NCBI RefSeq assembly: GCF_017813235.1
Contig: NZ_JAGISH010000001.1
Location: forward strand, 620,001 to 684,000
Source of the DNA: Sagittula salina
GTDB lineage: Bacteria > Pseudomonadota > Alphaproteobacteria > Rhodobacterales > Rhodobacteraceae
Direction of reading: 5' to 3'
Length of the DNA stretch: 64,000 nt
Under the pieces are notes generated by a model that was not told where the DNA came from, made no database searches, and saw nothing but the letters and a program-made list of their open reading frames with translations. This document shows, in pieces, positions 17,834-26,534 of this stretch. The position numbers were made by a program, and so were the translations under genes. Within the stretch, counting starts at the first letter, position 1, and each line of letters begins with the position of its first letter.

Positions 17834-18673
17834 CTATCGACCGTGCGAACGGTCGTAACCGCTGGGCGGCGGCATCCGCCAGTCGCCCAGCGCGCCCTCC
17901 TCCGGGGCGAGCACCTCGACCCGCAAGGGGCCGCAGCGCGCCGCATCGGAACTGTGCTCCGCGCCGCAATCGCCCCCCGGACAAGCGCTGAGCGCACCCA
18001 GCAGATCGATTTCCGCGAAGAATGTGAGGTGATCGCCGGGCCGAACGGGCGAAGCCTTCATGAAATACTGCCCCGTTTCCCGCGTGAACCCCGTGCACAT
18101 GAAGACGTTCAGCACGTCGTGAACGTGCGCCTCCGCCTCGGCCAGCGGTATCGCCCGCGCCTCCGCAAGCGCGCGGGTCAGGTTCGAATGGCAGCAATGG
18201 TGGTAATTCCCGCCCGAGAGCAGCCGATGCGTGTATGGATCGCACCGCGTGCCGATCACGTCATGCACCGAACCGCCGTGAGGGTCGATCCCGTACCACG
18301 CCAGCGCGTCCTCCACGATCGTCGCCATGGGCCGCAGGCTGGGCAGGGTCGACCACAGCCTGTCCCCGGTCGTCACATGCGTCCCGTGCAGCGCCCGTGT
18401 CTTGCCGGAAAAGAAACGCTCGGCGAGGTCATGCGCATTCCAGAGGTTCAGGTCACCGACCTGCGGCGCCTCCACGCAGGTGATGCGAAAGAACTGCCCG
18501 GCGCGCACCTCAAAAGTGCAGGCCTCGCGCGGCGGCGCGATGACGGAGGCCACGACCCCCGCGCCTTCCAGCGCGGAGCGATACAGGCCGAGCGCCGGTT
18601 TGGGCAGGCTTTCGGTCGGGTAGCAGATCACGGGTGCAATGGCGCGGCGCGCCTCGGCGTCATCGGGGATCAT
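17834..18673 (-). CDS. DUF1989 (urea carboxylase-associated) protein
   Basis: A 279-residue member of the DUF1989 family, named for its association with urea carboxylase genes. Recognisable blocks are the VRAGQFFRITCVEAPQVGDL region, LNLWNAHDLAERFFSGKTRAL, and DVLNVFMCTGFTRETGQYF, with His and Cys clusters (GGNYHHCCHSN) that could bind metal. No urea carboxylase or transporter gene is nearby, so the substrate is open. It is convergent with deoD, 9 bases apart. Confidence 0.8.
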   Translation of the reverse strand: MIPDDAEARRAIAPVICYPTESLPKPALGLYRSALEGAGVVASVIAPPREACTFEVRAGQFFRITCVEAPQVGDLNLWNAHDLAERFFSGKTRALHGTHVTTGDRLWSTLPSLRPMATIVEDALAWYGIDPHGGSVHDVIGTRCDPYTHRLLSGGNYHHCCHSNLTRALAEARAIPLAEAEAHVHDVLNVFMCTGFTRETGQYFMKASPVRPGDHLTFFAEIDLLGALSACPGGDCGAEHSSDAARCGPLRVEVLAPEEGALGDWRMPPPSGYDRSHGR

Positions 18674-18710
18674 CGGGTGCTTTCTTCAACTTGTATCAAG
18701 GGAGTGCCCT

Positions 18711-18908
18711 TCACCCCTGCACCTGCCCGCGCAGGCATCGGTCGGGCCGCTCGCCCGCCCTGCCCAGCACCGTGGCCCCGCAGGCGACGCATGTCCAGCG
18801 CGCCCCCTCGCCCGTGCGGTATTCCCGCCAGCGACACAGGCGCGTCTCGGGCCGATTGAAGATCAGCAACAGGACAAAGGCGAGAATGACAAGGACCGGG
18901 ATCAGCAT
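18711..18908 (-). CDS. Small membrane-anchored zinc-ribbon-like protein
   Basis: A 65-residue protein with one N-terminal transmembrane helix (about residues 2-17), a basic RPETRLCRWR stretch, and a CVAC pair plus a later Cys that could form a partial metal site. From memory similar short proteins are conserved in Rhodobacterales. The function is unknown. It lies upstream of the DUF1989 gene in the same direction (37-base gap). Confidence 0.65.
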   Translation of the reverse strand: MLIPVLVILAFVLLLIFNRPETRLCRWREYRTGEGARWTCVACGATVLGRAGERPDRCLRGQVQG

Positions 18909-18956
18909 GACCCCGGTCCTATCCCGTCTACCCGAATTCCGAAAGCCCGCGCCCGA

Positions 18957-20411
18957 TCACTCCCGCATCAGGCGGATCGTGCCCACCAGCGGCTGCGCCT
19001 CGGCCCGGGGCTGCCCGGCGGGCACGATGGTGACTTCCGGAGCGTCCATTCCGGGGGCCTCGGCGGTCAGCACGTCCAGCTTGTCGGTCACGTCGAAGGT
19101 AAAGATGGCGTTGCCCTCCGCCATGCTTTCCAGGTTGCTGGCCGCGTTGAAGAAGTGGATCTGGCCCACCTTCCACGCCTCCGCCTTGGCTTCCGCGACC
19201 TGCGCGCCCCCGATGTAGACATCGTAGACCACCCCCGGCTGGACCTCTGTTGCCAGGTCCGAAATCACGAGGTAGGTACGCTGCGGTCTGTCGGTCACCG
19301 CTTCCTCGTTCAGGATCGGAAGCGCGTCCAGCCGCGCGGTGGCCGGCCCCGTCCCCAGCTTCAGGGGGCCTTGCGCACCCGGAACGGATTCGGTCATCGG
19401 CACCCCTTCTGCCGCCGCCAGCACCATCGGCAACGTCTCGCGCAGCTTGTCAGCCGAAACCATTTCCGTCGCGGGTGGCATGGGTTGGATCAGGTCCTGA
19501 TAGTTGTAGCCCAGCGCCTCTGTCGTGGTGACCGATCCCGTCGGCACCGTCACCAGCGTGTTCTCGACCGCGTCGAAGAACTGGAAGGTCCGGCCGGTCC
19601 AGGCGTCTTCGGTCGGGTTGGCACCGCCCGCCGCGTTCCAGCTGGCCCAACAGCGGTCCACCTGCGCGTGATGCACCCAGAATACCGGGTCCTTCGCCGC
19701 CGTAGGAACGCTGCCCATGTTCGTGGGCGTGCCGACCTGCACATGGACCTGCCCGTGCGGATTGTTGTCCAGCGTCCGGTTGAAGCCGGTGATGCCTGCG
19801 TAATTTTCCCGTCCCATGAACCCGGTGGACAGACCGTCCATGCCCAGGGTCCCCTCGTTGATGCCAGGATTGCGGTCCGCCACGAACAGCGGCGAGTCCG
19901 GATCGCGGAACGCCTCCGGGATCGTGACGGTTTGCGGGTTGGTGTAGTTCCAGTACGGCAGGGTAAAGGAGTCCTCGCCCGTGACCCGCCGCACGATGCG
20001 TTCGAGGTAAAGCACGTACATCCGGTGCCAGGGCACGAACCAGTCCGCCTGCGAAGCCCAGGCAATATGCCCGCGGCAGGTATTCCACATTGCCTCTGCG
20101 GCCATCTTCTCGGGCGAGGGGTCGGGGCCGTAGATATCGTCGATGGCTTGCGCCTTCGGTTGCTGCATCCAGTGGGTGTAATATTGGAAATCCCACGACA
20201 GCGGGTCTGAGCTTGGCCGCTGTTTCATCAGCCCGACGCCGTGCGCGTAAATGCCCAGCATGTCGCGCCCCTCGGGCGAGTTGGCGTTGTAACGCGTCAG
20301 CATGTAATCTGCGGCGCGTGCCTGCCGGACCCATTGGCCCAGCGGCACCACGGTCGCTGTCAAAAGGCCCGCCCCTCCGAGGGACAAGGCCTGTCTGCGT
20401 GAAAGTCCCAT
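18957..20411 (-). CDS. Tyrosinase/polyphenol oxidase family protein with Tat-like signal
   Basis: A 484-residue type-3 copper protein. The N-terminus SRRQALSLGG followed by a hydrophobic stretch and AxA fits a Tat signal peptide, so export to the periplasm is likely. Copper site A has H80, H115 and H129 (in VPWHRMYV). Copper site B has H219 and H223 (NPHGQVH) and H247 or H248 in DPVFWVHHAQVDR. The family oxidises phenols to quinones. The C-terminal 200 residues form a beta-rich extension as in plant-type polyphenol oxidases. The substrate is unknown; no caddie or copper chaperone gene is adjacent. Confidence 0.88.
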   Translation of the reverse strand: MGLSRRQALSLGGAGLLTATVVPLGQWVRQARAADYMLTRYNANSPEGRDMLGIYAHGVGLMKQRPSSDPLSWDFQYYTHWMQQPKAQAIDDIYGPDPSPEKMAAEAMWNTCRGHIAWASQADWFVPWHRMYVLYLERIVRRVTGEDSFTLPYWNYTNPQTVTIPEAFRDPDSPLFVADRNPGINEGTLGMDGLSTGFMGRENYAGITGFNRTLDNNPHGQVHVQVGTPTNMGSVPTAAKDPVFWVHHAQVDRCWASWNAAGGANPTEDAWTGRTFQFFDAVENTLVTVPTGSVTTTEALGYNYQDLIQPMPPATEMVSADKLRETLPMVLAAAEGVPMTESVPGAQGPLKLGTGPATARLDALPILNEEAVTDRPQRTYLVISDLATEVQPGVVYDVYIGGAQVAEAKAEAWKVGQIHFFNAASNLESMAEGNAIFTFDVTDKLDVLTAEAPGMDAPEVTIVPAGQPRAEAQPLVGTIRLMRE

Positions 20412-20509
20412 AGTATGCCTCCCTGTATAATACGGGAAGGTTACAGGATATCACCGAGTCGCTCAACGTATGCGTGCGAATCACGCGCCTGCGGCGACAT
20501 TAACGTGTG

Positions 20510-20650
20510 TCATCCCGCCAGTGGCAGGGTTTCATAGACCGGCGCGGTGGACTCCGGGCGAGTGACCGGGGTGTAGTATTCAAACGCCTGCTCGAGCAGT
20601 TTCAGAGCTTCAGCTGCCTTGGCGTCCTGCAGTTTCGTGACATTCGTCAT
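20510..20650 (-). CDS. Small conserved protein of 46 residues
   Basis: The ATG at 20650 follows an AAAGG site 9 bases upstream. The 46-residue product has an amphipathic helix (KLQDAKAAEALKLLEQAFEYY) and a short Pro-rich tail. In-frame codons upstream of the ATG look non-coding. From memory, near-identical short proteins occur in Rhodobacterales. The function is unknown. The 210 bases between it and sdhB hold only a GC-rich hairpin at about 20819-20845. Confidence 0.6.
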   Translation of the reverse strand: MTNVTKLQDAKAAEALKLLEQAFEYYTPVTRPESTAPVYETLPLAG

Positions 20651-20860
20651 CGGGTTGACCTTTCCATTCCAGTCCTCCCCTGACCGCCATATAGGCGTGA
20701 TGCTGCACTGCCGCATCAGACGATAGCGCAACCAAGCCATGCAGTGTGCACAACCCCGGAGCGGCGGCCGTCCGCTCTGCGGGGATTGTCGGGAGGGAAC
20801 CGGTTCAGGTCAGGTCGCGGGGCGCGCGCCAGACGGGCGCGCCCCGGCGGAAGCGCTCCC

Positions 20861-21640
20861 TCAGGCGGCGCGCTCCAGCATCATCTTCTTGATCTCGGCA
20901 ATGGCCTTTGCCGGGTTCAGGCCCTTCGGGCAGGTCTTTGTGCAGTTCATGATCGTGTGGCAGCGGTACAGCTTGAAGGGGTCCTCAAGCTGGTCCAAAC
21001 GCTCGCCGGTCGCCTCGTCGCGCGAATCCACGATCCAGCGATAGGCATGCAGCAGCGCCGCCGGGCCAAGGTACTTGTCGCTGTTCCACCAGTAGGATGG
21101 GCAGGCCGTCGAACAGGACGCGCACATCACGCATTCGTAATAGCCGTCCAGCTTCTTGCGGTCCTCGATGGACTGTTTCCACTCTTTCGCCGGGCGGTTC
21201 GTCTTGGTCTCCAGCCACGGCATGATCGACGCGTGCTGCGCGTAGAACAGCGTCAGGTCGGGGATCAGATCCTTAACCACCGGCATGTGCGGCAGCGGGT
21301 AGATGCGCACGTCTCCCGAGATTTCGTCCAGCCCATAGATACAGGCCAGCGTGTTGATCCCGTCGATATTCATTGCGCAGGACCCGCAGATGCCTTCACG
21401 GCAGGACCGCCGGAAGGTCAGCGTCGGGTCGATCTCGTTCTTGATCTTGATGAGCGCGTCCAGAACCATCGGGCCGCACTCGTCCATGTTCAGGTAGTAG
21501 GTGTCGACCCGCGGGTTGTCGCCGTCATCGGGATTCCAGCGATAGATCTTGAAGGCGCGCATGTTGGACGCGCCGGACGGCTTGGGCCAGGTCTTGCCCG
21601 TGCGGACCTTGGAGTTCTTGGGGAGCGTGAATTGAACCAT
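20861..21640 (-). CDS. sdhB: Succinate dehydrogenase iron-sulfur subunit
   Basis: A 259-residue subunit of complex II that carries electrons from SdhA to quinone. The [2Fe-2S] cysteines are in [15 protein letters not shown] with a further Cys in NTLACIYG. The [4Fe-4S] and [3Fe-4S] ligands are in [13 protein letters not shown] and [17 protein letters not shown]. The start [16 protein letters not shown] is the normal Rhodobacterales N-terminus and has AAGGA 9 bases upstream. Its first 116 bases are overlapped by the tail of the glycosyltransferase gene. Confidence 0.96.
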   Translation of the reverse strand: MVQFTLPKNSKVRTGKTWPKPSGASNMRAFKIYRWNPDDGDNPRVDTYYLNMDECGPMVLDALIKIKNEIDPTLTFRRSCREGICGSCAMNIDGINTLACIYGLDEISGDVRIYPLPHMPVVKDLIPDLTLFYAQHASIMPWLETKTNRPAKEWKQSIEDRKKLDGYYECVMCASCSTACPSYWWNSDKYLGPAALLHAYRWIVDSRDEATGERLDQLEDPFKLYRCHTIMNCTKTCPKGLNPAKAIAEIKKMMLERAA

Positions 21641-22769
21641 GGGTCAAGTCCTTCCTGGGTTGGATCGCGCGGGCCAGAGGCGCCGGCAACATGGCATGCC
21701 TTGCAAGCAAGGCCTTGAAGTCCTGGGAAACGACGGCGGGGCGCAGGGCCTCCGCCCGGGCAAGGGCGGCGCCGTGCAGCGTCAGCCAGTCGTCGGGCGT
21801 CACGCGGGTTGCGCGGTCGAGCGCCTCCGCCATGGCACCCGCATCACCGGGGGCAAAGAGAAAATCGGCCAGCGGCCCGGTCAGCACCTCGCGCATCCCA
21901 CCAAGATCGGGCGCCACCACCGGCAGCCCGAAGCTCAGCGCCAGCATCGCCGCGCCGGAAGTCAGACTGGAGCGATAGGCCAGCACGGCCCAGTCATGCG
22001 CCCCGAAGAGCGCGGGCAGTTCCGCCTCCGGGATCACGCGGGCATCGCGATCGAGCGTCACGCGCCCGGAGAGCCGGGCAAAGTCGAGCCCCCCCTCCTC
22101 CCGCGCATTTCCCGCGACGGTCAGGTGCGCCACGCGCGGCGCCTCGCGCATGGTGGCAAAGGCCTCGATCATCAGGTCGTGGCCCTTGTAGCGCCGCGTC
22201 GCACCAAAGCTCAGGAAGCGCGGCGCCTCCGGCCCTGCTGTGCGGGCGGTCGCCCCGGGAACGTGCCCCAGGTAGCTGGGATGCGGCACGACGCCGATCC
22301 GTGCCTCCGGCGTCCCGGAACGTTGCGCCAGTGCGGCGGCAGCACTGCTGTGGCCGTGCACCAGATCCGCGTTCTGCAACAGGAATCCCCGCAGGTGGCC
22401 AAAGGCCTTTGGGTCGCAGCCGTCGTGCGGCTTCTCGTTGTGCAGCGTCAGCATGAGCGGCACGCCCAGCTTCTTCAGGCGGCTCAGCGTACGGACGGTC
22501 TTTCGTGCTGCCATCATCTGGCGTTCGCGCCTGCGTGGAACCACGAACTTGTCGTCGAAATTTATCCACAGGCCCGACAGCGTGCCGTTGCGCGCGCGCG
22601 CCAGCGCATCAGAAAGGTCCCGCACCTCAACCACGGTGGCCTTCGTATCGAAGGCCTCGAGCATGAGCGCCTGATACTGACCGTTCAGACGCGGGTAGAC
22701 GCCCAGGCGCCGCGATTCTTCCCGTGCCCGCCTCGGGCGCAGACCAGCGAAGAACGTGGGCCCGATCAT
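21525..22769 (-). CDS. GT4-like glycosyltransferase running into sdhB
   Basis: A 414-residue glycosyltransferase of the GT-B fold. [19 protein letters not shown] begins the C-terminal nucleotide-sugar domain, and [16 protein letters not shown] is the typical donor-binding loop. The ATG at 22769 overlaps the previous stop as ATGA. The frame runs 116 bases into sdhB; its last 38 or so residues (from about LTHGSIHAP) are simply the sdhB start read in another frame and look like a lost stop codon. Acceptor and donor are unknown. It is one of three extra genes between sdhA and sdhB. Confidence 0.82.
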   Translation of the reverse strand: MIGPTFFAGLRPRRAREESRRLGVYPRLNGQYQALMLEAFDTKATVVEVRDLSDALARARNGTLSGLWINFDDKFVVPRRRERQMMAARKTVRTLSRLKKLGVPLMLTLHNEKPHDGCDPKAFGHLRGFLLQNADLVHGHSSAAAALAQRSGTPEARIGVVPHPSYLGHVPGATARTAGPEAPRFLSFGATRRYKGHDLMIEAFATMREAPRVAHLTVAGNAREEGGLDFARLSGRVTLDRDARVIPEAELPALFGAHDWAVLAYRSSLTSGAAMLALSFGLPVVAPDLGGMREVLTGPLADFLFAPGDAGAMAEALDRATRVTPDDWLTLHGAALARAEALRPAVVSQDFKALLARHAMLPAPLARAIQPRKDLTHGSIHAPQELQGPHGQDLAQAVRRVQHARLQDLSLESR

Positions 22770-23119
22770 CCCGCGCGCCCTGCGGTCTGCCCCTGCATGA
22801 GCGCGGGAAGCCCGCGCGTGGCGAGGCACTGTACGGTCTGCGGCTGCGACGCGATCTGGGCGACGATCTCCACCGAGCTTTGCGTCGGCCCGCCAAGCGT
22901 GTCGGCCCCCAGCGCATAGATCTGCGCTGCGGTGGCATTGTCGATGACACAGTCAATGGCGGGCTGGACCGGCACACCGGGCAGTTGCTGAGTCACCACG
23001 CGCGCCACGGTGGAACGCGCCGCCTCCCGGGCGATCTGGTCCTGCACCTGCGGCGAACAGGCCGCCACGGCGGCAAACAGCAGCGGTGCAAGGAGTGCAA
23101 GTCTCAGTGACGTGGACAA
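22766..23119 (-). CDS. Small lipoprotein between sdhA and sdhB
   Basis: A 117-residue protein with a TTG start at 23119 inside the end of the preceding gene. It begins with a basic and hydrophobic signal ending in the lipobox VAAC (residues about 14-17), so a lipid-anchored periplasmic protein is predicted. The mature part has two Cys residues (AIDCVIDN and TVQCLATRG) that may pair. I do not recognise the family. An upstream in-frame start at 23239 would bury the signal, so TTG is preferred. Confidence 0.6.
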   Translation of the reverse strand: MSTSLRLALLAPLLFAAVAACSPQVQDQIAREAARSTVARVVTQQLPGVPVQPAIDCVIDNATAAQIYALGADTLGGPTQSSVEIVAQIASQPQTVQCLATRGLPALMQGQTAGRAG

Positions 23120-23436
23120 TAGAGTGTTCCTCGATACATGGGCGGAGCACCGGGCGGGCAGTTGCCTGTGACCGGCGCGCGGGCCCGATGCGGCAGCGGG
23201 TGATACCCGGCATAGCGCTCTGTCCCGCGCGACACACACGCCGCGACGGCGGCGTTATAGGAGGCGGCATAGCCAGTCTTCTCGCCGGAGAAACCTATGG
23301 CGTTGGCTTCAGCATAGCAACGCTGATGCAGGGTGACGGTCTCAGCCGACCATTGCTGGGCAGCGGCGGGTGCGGCAAGGCCCGGAGAGAAAAGGCCCGA
23401 TAAAACAAAGCAGGCGATCGAGGTGGCGCGGTTCAT
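23104..23436 (-). CDS. Secreted protein of unknown function
   Basis: A 110-residue protein with a clear Sec signal peptide (basic MNR, hydrophobic core, cleavage near AAPAAAQQ). The mature part contains four Cys residues and the motif HQRCYAEANAIGFSGEKTGYAASYNAAVAAC. The C-terminus YRGTLYCPRH overlaps the next gene by 16 bases. I recognise no family. It lies in the sdh gene group and may ride on the same transcript. Confidence 0.65.
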   Translation of the reverse strand: MNRATSIACFVLSGLFSPGLAAPAAAQQWSAETVTLHQRCYAEANAIGFSGEKTGYAASYNAAVAACVSRGTERYAGYHPLPHRARAPVTGNCPPGAPPMYRGTLYCPRH

Positions 23437-23600
23437 GGCAGGATTCCCCTGTGGACGGTTGACACCAAACCCGCCATGGCACGGCCCTGCGTCACACAGA
23501 AACCTTGGCCGGGGGCGACCCCCCTGCCCGGCCCGAGGCCCCGAAAAGCCCCTTTCTGCATCCGTCCGGTCACGCGCGCATCCACCTGGCCTGCGGCGCC

Positions 23601-25403
23601 TCAGAAGGTCCGCGCCTTGGGCGCGATCGTCTTGAGGCTGATGCCGCCTTCGTCCTCGGTGGTCAGCGGGTCTGTGATGACAGGACGATAGCTCAGATCG
23701 ACCGCATTTCCATCCACCCGCGCCACCGTGTGCACGCGCCAGTTCTCGTCGTCGCGCGACGTGTAGTCCTCGTGCGCATGGGCCCCACGGCTTTCCTTGC
23801 GCGCCTCCGCCCCTACGATGGTGGCCAGCGCGTTCGGCATCAGGTTGGTCAGCTCCAGCGTCTCCATCAGGTCGGAGTTCCAGATCAGCGAGGTATCCGT
23901 GACCTTCAGGTCCGACAGTTTGCCCGCGATGGCGGTCATCTTCTCGACACCCTCGGCCATGGTCTCCGCCGTGCGGAAAACGGCAGCATCCGCCTGCATG
24001 GTCTTCTGCATCTCCAGCCGCAGCTCGGCGGTGGACACGCTCCCCTGCGCGTAGCGCAGCCCGTCGAACCGGTCGAAGGCCTTGTCGATCTCGCCTTTCG
24101 GCGCGGTCGGGATCGCGGCCGCCCGGTCGACCACCTCGCCCGCGCGGATCGCGGCGGCGCGGCCGAAGACCACGAGGTCGATCAGCGAGTTCGACCCCAG
24201 CCGGTTAGCCCCGTGCACGGAGGCACAGCCCGCCTCGCCCACAGCCATCAGGCCCGGCACCACGGCGGTCGGGTTCTCCTCGGTCGGGTTCAGCACCTCG
24301 CCCCAGTAGTTCGTCGGAATGCCGCCCATGTTGTAGTGCACGGTCGGAATGACGGGGATCGGCTCCTTCGTCACGTCGACTCCGGCAAAGATCTTGGCAG
24401 ACTCGGAGATCCCCGGCAGGCGCTCGGCCAGCGCCTCGGCGGGCAGGTGCGACAGGTTCAGGTGGATGTGGTCGCCGTCCTTGCCGACGCCGCGACCCTC
24501 GCGGATCTCCATCGTCATCGAGCGCGAGACGTAGTCGCGCGGCGCGAGGTCCTTGTATGTCGGCGCGTAACGCTCCATGAACCGCTCGCCCTCGGAGTTG
24601 GTCAGGTAGCCACCCTCCCCCCGCGCGCCTTCGGTGATCAGGCAGCCCGAGCCGTAGATGCCGGTCGGGTGAAACTGCACGAACTCCATGTCCTGCAACG
24701 GCAGCCCGGCCCGCGCGACCATGCCGCCGCCATCACCTGTGCAGGTATGCGCCGAGGTGGCGGAGAAATAGGCCCGGCCGTAACCGCCGGTCGCCAGCAC
24801 GGTCATCTTCGCGTTGAAGACGTGGAAAGTGCCGTCGTCCAGCTTCCAGCACAGCACGCCCTTGCAGACGCCGTCCTCCATCAGCAGGTCGATGGCGAAA
24901 TACTCGATGTAGAACTCGGCCTGCTGCTTTACCGACTGGCCGTAGAGCGTGTGCAGGATGGCGTGGCCGGTGCGGTCGGCGGCGGCACAGGTGCGCTGTA
25001 CCGGCGGGCCCTCACCGAACTCGGTGGTGTGGCCGCCAAAGGGCCGCTGATAGATCTTGCCTTCCTCGGTGCGCGAGAAGGGCACGCCGTAGTGCTCAAG
25101 CTCGTAGACCGCCTTCGGCGCCTCGCGGGCGAGGTATTCCATCGCGTCGGTGTCGCCCAGCCAGTCGGAGCCCTTTACCGTGTCGTACATGTGCCACTGC
25201 CAGTTGTCGGGGCCCATGTTCGACAGCGAGGCGGCGATGCCGCCCTGTGCCGCCACGGTGTGCGAACGAGTCGGAAAAACCTTGGTGACGCAGGCGGTGC
25301 GCAGCCCCTGTTCAGCCATGCCGAGGGTCGCGCGCAGGCCCGCGCCGCCGGCCCCCACCACAACCACGTCGTACTCATGCGTCTCGTATTGATATGCTGC
25401 CAT
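23601..25403 (-). CDS. sdhA: Succinate dehydrogenase flavoprotein subunit
   Basis: A 600-residue FAD-containing catalytic subunit of complex II that oxidises succinate to fumarate. GAGGAGLRA (residues 18-26) is the dinucleotide fold, and H48 in [10 protein letters not shown] is the expected covalent FAD attachment site. The catalytic blocks [25 protein letters not shown] and [12 protein letters not shown] are intact. The ATG at 25403 gives the usual length. It lies 64 bases after sdhD in the order C-D-A, three other genes, B. Confidence 0.97.
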   Translation of the reverse strand: MAAYQYETHEYDVVVVGAGGAGLRATLGMAEQGLRTACVTKVFPTRSHTVAAQGGIAASLSNMGPDNWQWHMYDTVKGSDWLGDTDAMEYLAREAPKAVYELEHYGVPFSRTEEGKIYQRPFGGHTTEFGEGPPVQRTCAAADRTGHAILHTLYGQSVKQQAEFYIEYFAIDLLMEDGVCKGVLCWKLDDGTFHVFNAKMTVLATGGYGRAYFSATSAHTCTGDGGGMVARAGLPLQDMEFVQFHPTGIYGSGCLITEGARGEGGYLTNSEGERFMERYAPTYKDLAPRDYVSRSMTMEIREGRGVGKDGDHIHLNLSHLPAEALAERLPGISESAKIFAGVDVTKEPIPVIPTVHYNMGGIPTNYWGEVLNPTEENPTAVVPGLMAVGEAGCASVHGANRLGSNSLIDLVVFGRAAAIRAGEVVDRAAAIPTAPKGEIDKAFDRFDGLRYAQGSVSTAELRLEMQKTMQADAAVFRTAETMAEGVEKMTAIAGKLSDLKVTDTSLIWNSDLMETLELTNLMPNALATIVGAEARKESRGAHAHEDYTSRDDENWRVHTVARVDGNAVDLSYRPVITDPLTTEDEGGISLKTIAPKARTF

Positions 25404-25467
25404 GTTCAGCCTCGTATCTTGGGGACCCGAATTTTCAGTGAAAATCCGCACGCCGCCCGGAATGTCG

Positions 25468-25839
25468 TTAGAGCGCCAGCTTGACCAGGGCGAAAAGCCC
25501 GGCAGCGATCAGGAGCCAGGAGAAGCCGGTGACGGCCGCGCTCAGCAGCGCCCCCTTCAGGCCGTGGACGTAATCCTCGACCGCCTCCTGACATTCGCCG
25601 TTGAAGTGCAGGATGCCGACGACCAGCATCAGCCCCGTCACGATTGCCGGGAAGGGCCGCGAGAAGAAGGCCAGCGTCTCTTCGTAGCTGCCGCCAAGGC
25701 CGGTGCCGAAGGTAAAGACGAAAAGCGGGACGAGAACGACCAGCGCCATGGAGGTCATCAACATCCGCTTGTGGTGCCCGGTGCCGCTGCGGCCGGACCC
25801 CAACCCCTGTGCGCGCTTGCGATCGGTGAGGAATTGCAT
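25468..25839 (-). CDS. sdhD: Succinate dehydrogenase membrane anchor subunit
   Basis: A 123-residue membrane protein with three hydrophobic helices. It holds a [20 protein letters not shown] start of helix 1 and [16 protein letters not shown] between helices 2 and 3, the usual heme and quinone region of SdhD. The ATG at 25839 is chosen because it lies 11 bases after the sdhC stop and is followed by the usual [15 protein letters not shown]-terminus. It anchors SdhAB in the inner membrane. Confidence 0.92.
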   Translation of the reverse strand: MQFLTDRKRAQGLGSGRSGTGHHKRMLMTSMALVVLVPLFVFTFGTGLGGSYEETLAFFSRPFPAIVTGLMLVVGILHFNGECQEAVEDYVHGLKGALLSAAVTGFSWLLIAAGLFALVKLAL

Positions 25840-25850
25840 GCTCTCTCTCC

Positions 25851-26240
25851 TTACACGACGATGGCGGTAAACAGCGCCATAACGGTCGCCGCGATGAACA
25901 TCAGGCTGCCCATGGTCTCGGCGGGCTCGATGTCGACAAAGTAGCCGAGATCCCAGATCACATGCCGCAGGCGGCCGAACATGTGGAACCAGATCGCCCA
26001 AGATCCGAGAAACAGCAGCACATCCCCGACAAAGCTGGTGAGCAGGCCGTTCACCCAGGCGTACATCTCGGGCGAGGTCGCGGCAGACAGCAGCCAGAGC
26101 ACCAGCAGCGCGGCAGTCCCCAGAGAGGCGATCCCCGTGATACGGACCATGATCGAAGAGATGGAGGTCATCTGCGGGCGGTAGTACGGCCCGATCATGA
26201 AGGGTGAGAGCGGGCGATTGCCCCGGTTCACGTCGGCCAT
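25851..26240 (-). CDS. sdhC: Succinate dehydrogenase cytochrome b556 subunit
   Basis: A 129-residue three-helix protein. N-terminal RPLSPFMIGPYYRPQMTSI and the segment FHMFGRLRHVIWDLGY, with the heme-ligand His, are diagnostic of SdhC. It is the first gene of the minus-strand sdh operon. The paired TGTGATCACA operators lie about 125-150 bases upstream of its start. Confidence 0.95.
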   Translation of the reverse strand: MADVNRGNRPLSPFMIGPYYRPQMTSISSIMVRITGIASLGTAALLVLWLLSAATSPEMYAWVNGLLTSFVGDVLLFLGSWAIWFHMFGRLRHVIWDLGYFVDIEPAETMGSLMFIAATVMALFTAIVV

Positions 26241-26362
26241 GGCGTCACCTTTCGGATTATGAACGTCGTCGCTGCCGTTTTAGAGGGTTTTACACGGCTG
26301 TCACCTGTGCGCTTGCAGCATGACACGGTTTTTTTGCGGCATTTGGACGAAATTCCGACCTT

Positions 26363-26394
26363 TGTGATCACAGTAAGTAACGCTGTGATCACAG
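26363..26394. promoter_or_regulatory. Paired TGTGATCACA palindromes upstream of sdhC
   Basis: Two perfect 10-bp palindromes TGTGATCACA lie at 26363-26372 and 26384-26393, the second extended to CTGTGATCACAG. Their centres are 21 bp apart, two helical turns, so two dimers would bind the same DNA face. The same pair with the same spacing lies before sucC at 32435-32465. The rest of the 294-base gap between sdhC and mch shows no gene. The binding protein is unknown; a TCA-cycle regulator such as AkgR of Rhodobacter is one candidate, not verified. Confidence 0.8.
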
Positions 26395-26534
26395 CATCGG
26401 CGATAACACCTGCGCGCTGCGGTGACTGATCTCCCTGCGCAGGATCATGAGGGATTCTGTCGGGTTGGGAGGAGGATCGCCGCGTTTTTCGGGGCTTCGG
26501 CGCGCCGGGCCGCAGGCCGCCGCGAAGGGCCGGA

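Noticed and set aside
23505..25484. A 659-codon plus-strand open frame opposite sdhA
   Set aside because: Antisense shadow of a highly conserved gene. The similar long frames opposite ccr (12767-14269) and the tyrosinase (18639-20210), and the out-of-frame reading inside sucA (37688-39697), are rejected for the same reason.
26363..26394. TGTGATCACA sites taken as CRP/FNR operators
   Set aside because: CRP and FNR sites have the half-sites separated by six or four bases; here the half-sites abut, so the protein is probably from another family.
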